Below the pieces are notes generated by a model that ran no database searches, was not told where the DNA came from, and saw only the letters and a program-made list of their open reading frames with translations. From WJMT01 sp964445575 (GTDB lineage: Bacteria > Acidobacteriota > Aminicenantia > Aminicenantales > Aminicenantaceae), in contig CAYULB010000001.1 of assembly GCA_964445575.1 (NCBI GenBank), positions 124,001 through 188,000 on the forward strand: 64,000 bases of DNA, written 5' to 3'. Every line of letters begins with the position of its first letter. The stretch's first letter is position 1. The position numbers and the translations under genes were made by a program. Below, piece by piece: positions 49,863 through 59,424 of this stretch.

Positions 49863-51489
49863 TATCCTCAATGGGCTTGTGGTATTTTTTCTTCCCCCAA
49901 GGGGACCACAAGCCATAACTTTGTTCATTGATCCGGCATTTTCCTTCAGAAGTCCATTTTAATCCGTAGTTATACCCGAACCATAAGTAATCGTCTCCAC
50001 CTCCGTTTTCAGTGGTTATGATATAGCGAGCAGAAACATTTCCGATTCCCAGCACTTTGTCTCCAGGGAGAGCTGCGTCTCCTTTGTTAGCGTCAAAAGG
50101 AATCCACCCATAATTAGGGAGATAAACTTCTGTCCAGCGGTGGAACACATCATCAAAGCTGGCATCATCACCTCTGCGGCTCACCGCGCCCACATATCTT
50201 ATAGGGACTCCTAAAGCCCGGCATAAAGCGATCATGCAGAAGGAATATTCAGAACAGGAGGCTGTGCCTCGTTTGAGTACAGTCGGAGCTGGATTCCATC
50301 CTCCCAAAGGTTTGAGATTATAGGATAATTTTTCCCCAAGGTAGTTGTAAATACGGAGAGCTATCCAATAAGGATTTGTCTCTTCACCTGCGATTTTTTG
50401 AGCCAAATCCTTTATAAACGGGTCATTGATTCGGTATTTATCTCCGTCCTGAGTGTACTTATTTTTTATGTCTTCAGGGATGTCTTGGAGTTCTCCCACA
50501 TTATCAGGATAGATAAAATATTCTGTGGAATAGATTTTTGCTTGGATTTTCCATCCAGGCTTGACTGAAGTATTTTTCTCAAGGTTTTCATAATGAAAAT
50601 GGGCAATCTCTTGTCCCCATTTGTCAGTAATGATTTGGTCTGGTTGGGGGTCGAATTGCAGGGAACCTATCAGTTCTTGATTATCTCTGTTCTTGGGTAT
50701 GGGAAGGTAGATGTCAAGATTTTTCACTTTTCCAGGACCGTAGTTTCGAAACTCTTTTATAAAATGAAGATTCATGTTTCGCTGGTTCCAATTGGAAACA
50801 AAATCTTCATCGAATACTTTGATTTGATATATTTCATTATTTTCATAATCCACATTCCAGAGGCCATCATCCCCCCAAGCAAGTCCATAGGGAAAAGGCC
50901 CATAGCTTCGAAGCGATGAAAGACAGAGGCCGTCAGAGGGATTGATTAAATAGATTCTGTCTTCGATTCTATCAGTGACCCATAGATATTTCCCATCAAA
51001 GGTCAGTCCAGCCGGCTCGCCTTTGGGCGAAGGAAAGTTCTGCACAATCATGCCGTCAAAAGGGGATACTTTTAGAATTATGTCACGTCTGTAGTCTGTC
51101 ATCCAGATGTATTCACCGTCCCAAGCCAGGTCCCTGGGGTCAGAACTATTGGATTCCAAAACAGAAGCAGCAATTCCTGTTTGCGGATTTATTTTATACA
51201 GATATTTCTCACCCGAATCCACATGCCAGAGATATTCACCGTCCCAAGTAAGCCCCTCAGGCTTATATCCAGGAGAGGGGAAGCTTTTGATAATATTTCC
51301 GGTTTCCGGTTCTATTTGAAAGATTTTATCTTCATAAGAATCTGCTACCCAGAGACTCTGACCGTCGTAGGTGAGTCCAGTGGGGCAGGGCCCGGGAGTC
51401 TTTATGACTTTTTTGATGTCTCCTACTTTTGCCCAACTCAGAGATGAAATAAGCAGAAAGATGATGAACAGAATCAATCTTTTTTTCAT
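49855..51489 (-). CDS. exported beta-propeller plus transglutaminase-like protein
   Basis: 544 residues from ATG at 51489, which follows GGAGG and begins a clear signal peptide (ends SSLSWAKVG). Residues about 25-245 hold repeated units of the type GLTYDGQSLWVADS, GLTWDGEYLWHVDS and LTFDGKYLWVTD at about 45-residue spacing, a six-bladed propeller-like array. The C-terminal 230 residues contain a transglutaminase-like core: Cys in RGTASCSEYSFCMIAL, His in DVFHRWTEVYLP and Asp in WIPFDANKGD. Such domains usually act as peptidases or crosslinkers. This fusion is not one I recognise by name. Confidence 0.85.
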   Translation of the reverse strand: MKKRLILFIIFLLISSLSWAKVGDIKKVIKTPGPCPTGLTYDGQSLWVADSYEDKIFQIEPETGNIIKSFPSPGYKPEGLTWDGEYLWHVDSGEKYLYKINPQTGIAASVLESNSSDPRDLAWDGEYIWMTDYRRDIILKVSPFDGMIVQNFPSPKGEPAGLTFDGKYLWVTDRIEDRIYLINPSDGLCLSSLRSYGPFPYGLAWGDDGLWNVDYENNEIYQIKVFDEDFVSNWNQRNMNLHFIKEFRNYGPGKVKNLDIYLPIPKNRDNQELIGSLQFDPQPDQIITDKWGQEIAHFHYENLEKNTSVKPGWKIQAKIYSTEYFIYPDNVGELQDIPEDIKNKYTQDGDKYRINDPFIKDLAQKIAGEETNPYWIALRIYNYLGEKLSYNLKPLGGWNPAPTVLKRGTASCSEYSFCMIALCRALGVPIRYVGAVSRRGDDASFDDVFHRWTEVYLPNYGWIPFDANKGDAALPGDKVLGIGNVSARYIITTENGGGDDYLWFGYNYGLKWTSEGKCRINEQSYGLWSPWGKKKYHKPIEDKK

Positions 51490-51532
51490 TTTGTTTGGCC
51501 TCCTTTTTTGTTTCTTTTTCCGCCTTTTATTT

Positions 51533-52153
51533 TTACAAATAATATTTGATTCCAATACTGAGAATGAACGAGTTAAAATTCAGAAAAAAATTTTCTGTGG
51601 ATACTCCTTTATTTATATCTGTGGTGATGGTTTTCCCCTCTCCTTTTCTGTAGAAAAAACATACTTCTCCATACAGAGCAAAATGATGGTTTATTCTAAA
51701 AAGAGAACCGGCTCCAGCGTGGAAGCTGATTCCATTGTTGACTTCCTGGTTAATAGATACTTCAGGAATGGTTATTATATCCTCCATTTTAAAATGAGCA
51801 AAAACAAGATCCACTCCGCCAAAGGCATAGGGAGTCAGTTTTTTGTTTTCTAAAAAATAATAATACATAGATGCTTGAAAAGGTGCCCAGCTTAAGGTTC
51901 CGTTATGAAGCTTATGGGGCTCTTCGTGAACTGAACTTTTGCCATATCCAAACTCAAAAGAGAGCTCTGTTTTTTTTAACAGGGGAAAAGAAAAGCCGAA
52001 ACCGGTTTTAAATCCGGAGTCAATATTTTCTTTTAAAAAACAAAACATTCCTCCGTTTACCTGAACACTTCCTCTTGAATTTTGAGCTAATAAAGAGGAA
52101 CACATAAGCAAAGCAGTCCCCAACACCAATATAAATTTTATTTTTGGTCCCAT
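51533..52153 (-). CDS. outer-membrane beta-barrel protein
   Basis: 206 residues from ATG at 52153, chosen because GGAGGGAG precedes it; the longer frame adds a non-signal extension. A signal peptide ends near SSLLAQNS. The mature chain alternates in short amphipathic strands, contains YAFGGVDLVFAHF and ends SIGIKYYL, consistent with an eight-stranded OmpX/OmpA-like barrel. It lies 43 bases upstream of the transglutaminase gene on the same strand. Confidence 0.75.
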   Translation of the reverse strand: MGPKIKFILVLGTALLMCSSLLAQNSRGSVQVNGGMFCFLKENIDSGFKTGFGFSFPLLKKTELSFEFGYGKSSVHEEPHKLHNGTLSWAPFQASMYYYFLENKKLTPYAFGGVDLVFAHFKMEDIITIPEVSINQEVNNGISFHAGAGSLFRINHHFALYGEVCFFYRKGEGKTITTDINKGVSTENFFLNFNSFILSIGIKYYL

Positions 52154-52506
52154 TCTCCCTCCATTTCCTTGAGAAATATTTTTTTGTCCTGCTGGTTCCT
52201 GGACATTCATACTATCGGTTTTATTTTGATTTGTATTCATCCCATTTTGTTGAAGTAATGATGATATCTCAATAATCCTCTTCAGTCAAAAATTATTGGT
52301 TTGTTGGGATGTTTGCTGGGGAATCGAACCGGTGACGAATCCCATGCCCTCTCCCCTCATAACGGTTTTGGAAATGCTTAAGGGTCTGAATTTTATATTG
52401 ACGGGACATGTTTATTGTTTATATCATTTTGAGTTGAGTTATCCATTTGTGTTTTCAGGAGAAATACCTTAAGCAATAAAAATAAAAATTGAAAGGGAAT
52501 CGATCG
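52154..52506. other. intergenic region without a supported gene
   Basis: About 350 bases between divergent genes. Near 52318-52330 the minus strand reads GGTTCGATTCCCC, like a tRNA T-loop, but no cloverleaf can be drawn. Otherwise AT-rich; it must hold the promoters of both neighbours. Confidence 0.5.
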
Positions 52507-55500
52507 ATGAAAGATAGAATCACAAAATACTCTTTATTTGCATTCATATTAACAGGAGCTGTGATGGTGTTAAGCGGTTTTTCCTTGGCGGAACAGAATA
52601 ATGAAATCATAGACCCTGTTCTTTACAAAAATTTAGAATACAGGTTTATCGGACCTTTCAGGGGAGGACGGGTCACTGCTGTGACCGGAGTCCCAGATAA
52701 ACCCTTCACTTTTTACATGGGCTCTACCGGCGGAGGAGTGTGGAAGACTCATGACGGCGGAGTAAACTGGGAGAATATATCTGACGGATTCTTTAATGTA
52801 GCTTCCATTGGTTCCATTGAAGTGTCTCTTTCTGACCCAAACGTCATTTATGTAGGAACCGGCTCAGCCAGTCCCCGGGGTAACATATCAACAGGAAGAG
52901 GGATTTACAAATCCACGGATGCCGGCCGAACATGGGAGCTGAAGGGCCTGAAAACAGAATCTCAGATCGGAAAGCTTCAGATTCACCCCAAAGATCCAGA
53001 TATTGTTTATGCCGCTGTTTTGGGAAACATTTTTGGTTTCAGTTCAGAACGAGGAGTTTTCCGTTCTCTGGACGGGGGGATTAATTGGGAAAAGGTCCTG
53101 TATATAGATGAAAAAACAGGTTGTGTAGATATGGTCATGGATCCTACTAATCCTCGGATCTTGTATGCCGGGATGTGGCAGGCAGAAAGAAAGCCCTGGA
53201 CTCTGATCGATGGAGGAGAAAAAGGAGGGGTGTATAAAACCACAGACGGAGGGGAAACCTGGAAGCATCTTAAAGGAGGGCTTCCCACAGGTGTGGTGGG
53301 CCGTGTCGGAGTGGCTGTTTCTCCAGTGAATCCCCAGAGATTGTGGGCGATCCAAGAGTCAATTGATGAAGAAAAGGGGGGAATTTATATTTCTGAAGAC
53401 GGAGGGGAAACCTGGAACAGAATAAACCGGGACCACCGCTTCCGCCAGAGGGCATGGTATTACTCAAGGATTTTTGCGGACCCCCAAGAGGAGCATACTG
53501 TTTATGTTCTTAACACAGGATTCTATGAGTCTCTTAATGATGGTAAAGATTTCAGGCGTATCCCCACTCCTCATGGAGACAACCACTGTTTGTGGATCAA
53601 TCCCCATGACTCAGACATCATGATCGAAAGCAACGATGGAGGAGCCAATGTCACTTACAATGGTGGGCGATCGTGGTCCACTCAAAGCAATCAGCCCACG
53701 GCTGAGATATACCGGGTTACTGTGGACAATCAGTTCCCCTATCGGGTCTACGGCTGTCAGCAGGACAACTCATCCATATCCATATCCAGCCAGGGAAGGC
53801 CGAATCAGGATTTTTATTCTGTAGGCGGAGGTGAAAGCGGCCATATTGCGGTGGATCCCAGAGATCCGGACATCATCTATGCAGGAAATTATATTGGCAT
53901 GTTAACCCGATTAGATAGAAAAAGGGGACATATAAAGAGAATCAATGCCTATCCAGAGCTGGACGATGGAATTGCGGTCCGCGATCTTAAATACAGATTC
54001 CAGTGGAATTACCCAATAAGGATATCTCCTCATGATCCAGATATCCTGTATATCACCTCCAATTATGTGCATAAATCCACAGATCAAGGTCAAACCTGGG
54101 AAGTGATCAGTCCTGACCTGACTCAAAGCATTGATGCTTACATGGATCGTCCTGGAGGTCCGATCCAGCACGACTGCACCGGAGTGGAGACCTACTGCAC
54201 CATTTTTGCGTTTGAGGAATCTCCGCTTGAAAAAGGAGTTCTGTGGGCCGGCTCTGATGACGGACTGGTACATGTCTCTAAAGACGGAGGACAAAGTTGG
54301 AAAAATGTCACTCCCAAGGACATGCCCAAAGAGGGCACGGTCAACATGTTTGATGTCTCTTCCAAATATCCGGGACGTGTGTTTATGGCTGTTTATCGAT
54401 ACAGGGACAATGACTTTCGTCCTTATATTTTCAGAACCAATGATTACGGTCAGTCCTGGGACCTTCTCACAGACGGAAAGAACGGCATTCCAGAGAATCA
54501 TTTTGTAAGAGCTGTGCGGGAAGACCCTGTTCGCAAAGGTCTGCTGTTTGCTGGCACTGAGTTTGGCATGTTTGTCTCTTTTGATGACGGAAAACACTGG
54601 CAGAATGGTCAGCTCAATCTTCCTATCACTCCTGTTACAGATATGATGCTCTACAACCAGGACCTGGTTATCTCCACCCAGGGAAGAGCGTTCTGGATAC
54701 TGGATGACCTTGCTGTTCTTGAGCAGGTTGAAAAAAGCACGGCCCAAGAGGAGGCTGTTTTATTCAAACCGGAAAACGCTTATCGGACTCAGGTTCGGGG
54801 AACTCTGTCTCGATTGTCTGTGTATTGCTATCTGAAAGACAAATTGGAGGATGTAAAAATTGAAATTCTGGATCAAGGTGAAAATGTTGTTCGGACTTTT
54901 GACAAAATAAAGACTGAGAAAGGTTTGAACCAACTCACATGGGATTTAACTTACCAAGCTCCGGAAAAGATCAAAGACGCAGTGATTTCACTCAGCTATA
55001 CTGGAGGTCCCAAAGCGGTTCCCGGTACCTATAAAGTCCGATTGACCCGGGGAAAAGAAATCAAGACCCAGAATTTTCAAATCTTGAAAGATCCCAGATG
55101 GGATAACATTTCAGTTCAAGACTTGCAGGAGCAGTTTGACCTTCAGACCAAAGTGGGTCAAAAGTTCACTCTGAGCCATGAGCTGATAAAGAAAGTGCGT
55201 GATCTTCGGGATCAGGTCCAGGCCATTGCATTACGGGCCCAAAAAGCAGGTTTTAGTGAAGAGATCAAAAAAAAGGCTGATGAATTGGAAAAAAAACTGG
55301 GCTCTTTGGAGAAGGACCTTATCCAGACCAAAAACGAAAGCGGACAGGATCCCATCAATTATCAGGTCAAGCTGGACAATCAGCTCGCTTATCTGTATTC
55401 CGCAGTCCATTCTCAAGATTCCAAACCCACTCAAGCCATTTATCAGAGATACGAGGACCTCAACAGACAGGTTTCGGAAGTAGAAAAGAGGTTTAAACAC

Positions 55501-55575
55501 TTAGTGGAGAATGAAATAGCCAAATTCGAGAAGCTGCTGGAGGAAAACAATATACCCCGGATCATCATTAAATAG
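52507..55575 (+). CDS. large exported BNR-repeat / sortilin (VPS10)-like protein
   Basis: 1022 residues from ATG at 52507, which follows AAAGGGA; a TTG 18 bases upstream is in frame but lacks a site. A signal peptide ends near SLAEQN. Residues about 40-730 contain many BNR/Asp-box repeats (THDGGVNW, STDAGRTW, TTDGGETW, SEDGGETW, SKDGGQSW), building two beta-propellers as in sortilin-like glycosyl-hydrolase-related exoproteins. The C-terminal part (about 760-1020) has an Ig-like strand region and a long helical coiled coil. Such proteins are frequent in peptide- and carbohydrate-degrading Acidobacteria-type lineages. Catalytic activity cannot be asserted. Confidence 0.92.
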   Translation: MKDRITKYSLFAFILTGAVMVLSGFSLAEQNNEIIDPVLYKNLEYRFIGPFRGGRVTAVTGVPDKPFTFYMGSTGGGVWKTHDGGVNWENISDGFFNVASIGSIEVSLSDPNVIYVGTGSASPRGNISTGRGIYKSTDAGRTWELKGLKTESQIGKLQIHPKDPDIVYAAVLGNIFGFSSERGVFRSLDGGINWEKVLYIDEKTGCVDMVMDPTNPRILYAGMWQAERKPWTLIDGGEKGGVYKTTDGGETWKHLKGGLPTGVVGRVGVAVSPVNPQRLWAIQESIDEEKGGIYISEDGGETWNRINRDHRFRQRAWYYSRIFADPQEEHTVYVLNTGFYESLNDGKDFRRIPTPHGDNHCLWINPHDSDIMIESNDGGANVTYNGGRSWSTQSNQPTAEIYRVTVDNQFPYRVYGCQQDNSSISISSQGRPNQDFYSVGGGESGHIAVDPRDPDIIYAGNYIGMLTRLDRKRGHIKRINAYPELDDGIAVRDLKYRFQWNYPIRISPHDPDILYITSNYVHKSTDQGQTWEVISPDLTQSIDAYMDRPGGPIQHDCTGVETYCTIFAFEESPLEKGVLWAGSDDGLVHVSKDGGQSWKNVTPKDMPKEGTVNMFDVSSKYPGRVFMAVYRYRDNDFRPYIFRTNDYGQSWDLLTDGKNGIPENHFVRAVREDPVRKGLLFAGTEFGMFVSFDDGKHWQNGQLNLPITPVTDMMLYNQDLVISTQGRAFWILDDLAVLEQVEKSTAQEEAVLFKPENAYRTQVRGTLSRLSVYCYLKDKLEDVKIEILDQGENVVRTFDKIKTEKGLNQLTWDLTYQAPEKIKDAVISLSYTGGPKAVPGTYKVRLTRGKEIKTQNFQILKDPRWDNISVQDLQEQFDLQTKVGQKFTLSHELIKKVRDLRDQVQAIALRAQKAGFSEEIKKKADELEKKLGSLEKDLIQTKNESGQDPINYQVKLDNQLAYLYSAVHSQDSKPTQAIYQRYEDLNRQVSEVEKRFKHLVENEIAKFEKLLEENNIPRIIIK

Positions 55576-55588
55576 CCCACTTATAGAA

Positions 55589-56959
55589 TCACACTGATTT
55601 TTTGGAGAATCCCTTTATCCAGATAAAGTAGCAGGGAACTCCCAACAGCACTGTTACCACAGCGGCCGTGGATTCAAGGGGGCGGTTGAGGTAGTTCACC
55701 ACCATAAGCCCTAAACTGGTGACCAGAAAAAAAACAGGAACCACAGGGTATCCCCAGACCTTAAAAGCATTGTGATTTCCGATATGCCGTTTCCGGGCCA
55801 GAAAAATTCCGAAAACAGCCAGCCAGGGGAAAATATTCAGAGCAAATCCAATATAGACCAGAAGCTGTTCAAAGGAACCAATAAGCACCATTAGGACCGC
55901 AATGGCGCCCTGAATGAGAATCGACCTTCCTGGGACTTTATATTTGGGATGCACCTTTGCGGCAAACGGGAAAAACAGCCTGTCCCGGGACATGGCAAAA
56001 TAAACCCGGGGGCCGATGATAACAAAAGCACTTAAAGAGGAGAGAAGAGCCATGCTGACCAGCAGACCCAGGGTATCCCCCATCCAGGGACCAAAGGCTT
56101 CAACAGAAGCTCTTTCAACAATGGCAATGGATCCTTGAGCTTGGCTATAGGGAAGAGCCTGGAAAATAAATAGGTTCAGCGCCAGATAAAGTATAATCAC
56201 GAAACTGGTACCCAGAAGAAGGGAGAGAGGCAAGTTCTTTCTGGGGTTTTTCATTTCTCCGGCAATATAGGAACTGGCATTCCATCCGCTGTAGGAAAAC
56301 ATAACCAGCATCATGGCTGTTCCAAAAGCCAGCCACGAACTCTCTCCTTCTGTGACAAAAGAAAATGCAGAGATTCCTCTGCCTCCGGTCAGGGCAATGC
56401 CGGCTCCAGCCAGCCCCACTACGATTCCGATTTTTAGAACTGTCAAAAAATTCTGAACATTGGAACCGAGTTTAATTCCCATATAATGGATTCCAGTAAA
56501 CAAAATAATAAGAAAAATGGCTATGCCTTTTTTTAAGAAAAAAAGCTGATCTGGGGTGATGTTAAAAGCCTGGCTCTGGAGCCCTTCAAAAATATACTCT
56601 GAAAAAGCCATGGATGAAGCTGCGATGGGAACAGAAAACCCTACAAAAAAACTGGTCCAGCCAGTCAAAAAGCCAATAGAAGGATGGTAAATCTTTTTAA
56701 GATAAACATACTCTCCTCCTACCTCAGGCATGCGGGTGGCCAGTTCCGCATAAGAGAGCGCTCCGGCTATGGCAATCAATCCTCCCAAAAGCCAGCACAG
56801 CAGGATCCATCCTGAGCTGGGAAGCTGCCCTGCCATAATGCCAGAAGTAGTGAATATGCCGGCTCCGATCATGTTGGCGACTACAATGGAGGTGGCAGTA
56901 AGGGGGCCGATCTTTCTGTCTATTTTTTCATTAGGCGGAAAGGGATTTTTTTTATTCAT
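55589..56959 (-). CDS. APC-family amino acid permease
   Basis: 456 residues with twelve hydrophobic helices. IGPLTATSIVVANMIGAGIFTTSG at the N-terminus is the classic APC first-helix signature with its unwound GAGIF substrate site; YAELATRMPEVGGEYVYLKK and GWNASSYIAGEMKNPRKNLP follow as expected. Substrate is probably neutral amino acids, judged from family only. Its ATG lies in the remnant of a methyltransferase gene and no ribosome site is evident. Confidence 0.92.
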   Translation of the reverse strand: MNKKNPFPPNEKIDRKIGPLTATSIVVANMIGAGIFTTSGIMAGQLPSSGWILLCWLLGGLIAIAGALSYAELATRMPEVGGEYVYLKKIYHPSIGFLTGWTSFFVGFSVPIAASSMAFSEYIFEGLQSQAFNITPDQLFFLKKGIAIFLIILFTGIHYMGIKLGSNVQNFLTVLKIGIVVGLAGAGIALTGGRGISAFSFVTEGESSWLAFGTAMMLVMFSYSGWNASSYIAGEMKNPRKNLPLSLLLGTSFVIILYLALNLFIFQALPYSQAQGSIAIVERASVEAFGPWMGDTLGLLVSMALLSSLSAFVIIGPRVYFAMSRDRLFFPFAAKVHPKYKVPGRSILIQGAIAVLMVLIGSFEQLLVYIGFALNIFPWLAVFGIFLARKRHIGNHNAFKVWGYPVVPVFFLVTSLGLMVVNYLNRPLESTAAVVTVLLGVPCYFIWIKGFSKKSV

Positions 56960-57263
56960 GAAATTGAAGTGTCCATGCTATCATAAAAAAAGTTAGTTTT
57001 ACAGTCCATACTGAAGAGTGTCCGGTGGAGGTTCCGATTTCAAGGGCCTTGGTGTAACTGTTTTCCACAATAATATCATAGAGAATCCGGCCGTCGGTTC
57101 GAGGGACATTCATGTCCCGCCACTGGAACTGGTGGCTGTCCAGGAAAGACTGGACTTTTTCATCCAGCTCTTGATTAAAGGAAAATCCTGAAAGAGACAA
57201 TAAAGTCATCCCCGCAAGACATAAGATCCAAATTTTATATGAAAAGCCTCCCACTATATTCAT
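56952..57263 (-). pseudogene. 5' fragment of an exported O-methyltransferase gene
   Basis: From ATG at 57263 the protein has a signal-like segment, then DMNVPRTDGRILYDIIVENS and ALEIGTSTGHSSVW, which is the SAM-binding motif I of class I O-methyltransferases. After SSVW the sequence becomes unrelated and stops at 56952, overlapping the first codons of the permease. About two thirds of the enzyme is missing, so this is a deletion remnant. Confidence 0.75.
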
Positions 57264-57275
57264 CACAGCCTCCAG

Positions 57276-57614
57276 ATGGATGGATTGGAAAAAGAACTTT
57301 TCATTCATTTAGACGAGAACCAAGCCATTATCTTCCGTAAATTTAAAAAAAATATCCAAAGAGAAAATTTAAGGGCTCAATTTTACTTTGTTCCACAAAC
57401 TCCTCCGGAAAATGTGGATGTGATGGTTTCAGAAAAACTCAAAGAAAGAATTGCTGTCAGAGCCAAAGATGCGAGAAATGGGGTTATTGAAGATATCGGA
57501 GGTTATTATAATTTTTCCTTCAACAGGTATATCTACGCTGAAATAAATGGGGGTGGTCCGGTTTATGTGTTCAACAACAACAACGGAGATATCCTGCTGA
57601 GAAAAGCCAAATAG
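57276..57614 (+). CDS. hypothetical small protein
   Basis: 112 residues, no signal peptide or membrane segment. Charged N-terminus, then IAVRAKDARNGVIEDIGGYY and an aromatic, Asn-rich C-terminus (VYVFNNNNGDILLRKAK). No family recognised. It is divergent from the methyltransferase remnant with 12 bases between the starts, so it may itself be a fragment or lack a normal promoter. A terminator hairpin follows about 45 bases after its stop. Confidence 0.45.
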   Translation: MDGLEKELFIHLDENQAIIFRKFKKNIQRENLRAQFYFVPQTPPENVDVMVSEKLKERIAVRAKDARNGVIEDIGGYYNFSFNRYIYAEINGGGPVYVFNNNNGDILLRKAK

Positions 57615-57654
57615 TCTTGACTATTCGATTATCCGGGTTAGATAGGCCAGATTT

Positions 57655-59055
57655 TTAAAAGGCAGCCTCAGAAAGAGGGGCTGCCTTTTTTTTAATCACA
57701 TGTTCCACTGTGTATTTTCCCCAGTAAAAGGTAACCACTACTGCTGATACATTTCCAATAACAATTCCCAGCCACACACCAATAAGGCCTAATCCGAACG
57801 TGATACCCAGAAGGTAACATAGAGGAACCTGCAGAATGATGGTCCTCAGGATGGTTACGATCAGAGAGCGGGTGCCTTTTCCAATGCCCCGGAACATAGC
57901 AGAGGTAAGCATGCCCAGGGGAACAGCCGGGTAAAACACAGCTGTGATACGAAGGAAGGTGATGAGATCATCTTGGATACGGGAAGCTTCTTGGGAATAA
58001 CTGAAGATGTAGCTTATGTGTCCGGCAAACAGAGCCACAAGGGCTCCCACGGTCAGTTCAATAAGAACTCCGATCTTCACCGCATATAAAAAAGCGGTTT
58101 TCAGTTTTTGCTTATTTTTTTCACCGAACGCAGCCCCGGTTACAGAGACCACTCCTGTGGCCATTCCTAAAAGAGGGATGGTTCCCAGCATGACAATTCG
58201 CCACCCGCTGGTAAAAACAGCCACTCCATCGGTACCTCCGGCCTTGATCACCACAACATTCAACACAATCATGGCTGCGGACATGGAAAGCTGAGCCAGG
58301 GAAGAGGGAAAACCAACCGAGAGGATCTCTCTCAATATTCTCATATTAAACTTAAAATCATGGAAGGTGATCCGGAGGTAAGTCTTTTTTTGGATGAAGA
58401 TCCAGTAAAAAAACAGGAGAGACGATACAGCAATGGAGACCAGAGTGGCCCAGGCTGCTCCCACCACCCCTAATTTGAATCCATAGATAAATAGCGGATC
58501 CAGTACAATGTTCAAGCAGGAACCCAGGGCTAATCCGTACATGGCTTTTTTGGCAGCCCCTTCTCCTCTGAGAAGAGCATTAGCGATGTGAGAAAAAACA
58601 AGGATAAAAGTGCCGGCAAACAGTATCCGTGCATAACCGGCAGCCATGCGACCGACTTCGCCGTTTCCTGAGAGAGAGTGAAAGAGTTTTCCTGTGAAAG
58701 GAAGAGCAGAAATACTGATCACCAGGGAAAGGCCGAGAGCAAATAAGATGGTATGAGCGGCTGTGTTCTCAGCTGCTTTTTTATTTCGTTCTCCGATCCT
58801 TCGTGAAACCGCTGAGCTTCCCCCAACACCGATTCCTGCTCCGAGTGCAACGATGATCATGAAAAAGGGAAAGAATAAGCCTACAGATGCTAACGGGTCT
58901 GCTCCCAGCCCAGCAACCCATATGCCGTCTGCTATATTATAAACGGCCTGAAGCAGCATGGCCAGCATCATGGGTGCAGAGAGCTTTAAAATGGCTTTTT
59001 TGGGATCACCCAAAAGAATTTTGACTCCTTTAGTCATATGTTTATCGGTTTCCAT
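57655..59055 (-). CDS. MATE-family efflux transporter
   Basis: 466 residues, twelve membrane helices in two homologous halves. LLQAVYNIADGIWVAGLGADPLASVG and GIGVGGSSAVSRRIGERNKKAA are classic MATE signatures (DinF/NorM-like group). It exports cationic compounds or drugs in exchange for Na+ or H+; substrate unknown. The final codons lie inside the terminator hairpin of the convergent gene. Confidence 0.93.
   Translation of the reverse strand: METDKHMTKGVKILLGDPKKAILKLSAPMMLAMLLQAVYNIADGIWVAGLGADPLASVGLFFPFFMIIVALGAGIGVGGSSAVSRRIGERNKKAAENTAAHTILFALGLSLVISISALPFTGKLFHSLSGNGEVGRMAAGYARILFAGTFILVFSHIANALLRGEGAAKKAMYGLALGSCLNIVLDPLFIYGFKLGVVGAAWATLVSIAVSSLLFFYWIFIQKKTYLRITFHDFKFNMRILREILSVGFPSSLAQLSMSAAMIVLNVVVIKAGGTDGVAVFTSGWRIVMLGTIPLLGMATGVVSVTGAAFGEKNKQKLKTAFLYAVKIGVLIELTVGALVALFAGHISYIFSYSQEASRIQDDLITFLRITAVFYPAVPLGMLTSAMFRGIGKGTRSLIVTILRTIILQVPLCYLLGITFGLGLIGVWLGIVIGNVSAVVVTFYWGKYTVEHVIKKKAAPLSEAAF
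57657..57693 (+). terminator. intrinsic terminator overlapping the MATE gene end
   Basis: Stem GGCAGCC (57661-57667) with GGCTGCC (57679-57685), extended by A/T pairs and followed by a run of eight T. It serves the 57276 gene. On the minus strand the same bases encode the last ten residues of the MATE protein (AAPLSEAAF). Confidence 0.75.
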
Positions 59056-59145
59056 GGCGTTTTCTGCTGTTCATTACAGTTAAGACTTGGCTTTTTTTAT
59101 AAGTGAATAAATATACATCAGCGATGAAAAAATAAAAAGGAAATA

Positions 59146-59397
59146 ATGATTATTAAAGTTATCATCCATGCTTTTCCATCAGGCCGAAAAGGAGAAGTGA
59201 GCATAAAGCTAAGCCAGAGGAAAGATGGAAGAAAAAATCTGTCGGTAAAGGATAATGGAATAGGCTTGACGGAAGAGATAAATATGCACCGTCCAAAATC
59301 ATTAGGTCTCCAGCTTATTAAAGATTTAACCAAGCAGCTTAAAGGGGAACTGAAGGTCCGGAGGAAAAACGGGACACAGTTCACTCTCACCTTTTAA
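59146..59397 (+). pseudogene. C-terminal ATPase fragment of a HisKA_2 histidine kinase
   Basis: 83 residues matching only the last part of a histidine kinase ATPase domain: IHAFPSGRKGEVSIKL, VKDNGIGLTEE, SLGLQLIKDLTKQLKGEL and a closing GTQFTLTF. The pattern parallels the C-terminus of the neighbouring kinase at 59425-60834 (KHAFPKNRKGEITIKF, ISDNGIGFPQE). The N box, phospho-acceptor and sensor domains are absent, so it is probably a decayed paralogue. Confidence 0.75.
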
Positions 59398-59398
59398 A

Positions 59399-59413
59399 CC
59401 TGAATAGGTCAGG
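59399..59413. repeat. 15-bp MITE end footprint
   Basis: CCTGAATAGGTCAGG contains the full 13-bp inverted end of the MITE family (reverse of CCTGACCTATTCA) fused to the opposite terminal CC, with no interior. It looks like a near-complete internal deletion or excision scar, one base after the kinase fragment's stop. Confidence 0.6.
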
Positions 59414-59424
59414 TTAAATAAATT

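Noticed and set aside
52310..52355. tRNA or tmRNA remnant on the minus strand (GGTTCGATTCCCC T-loop-like motif)
   Set aside because: The flanking five-base arms do not pair and no acceptor, anticodon or D arm can be drawn, so only a resemblance to a T-loop remains.
53911..54747. 278-codon minus-strand frame inside the BNR exoprotein gene
   Set aside because: It mirrors the repeat-rich coding strand, shows no domain or signal, and the plus strand is clearly coding.
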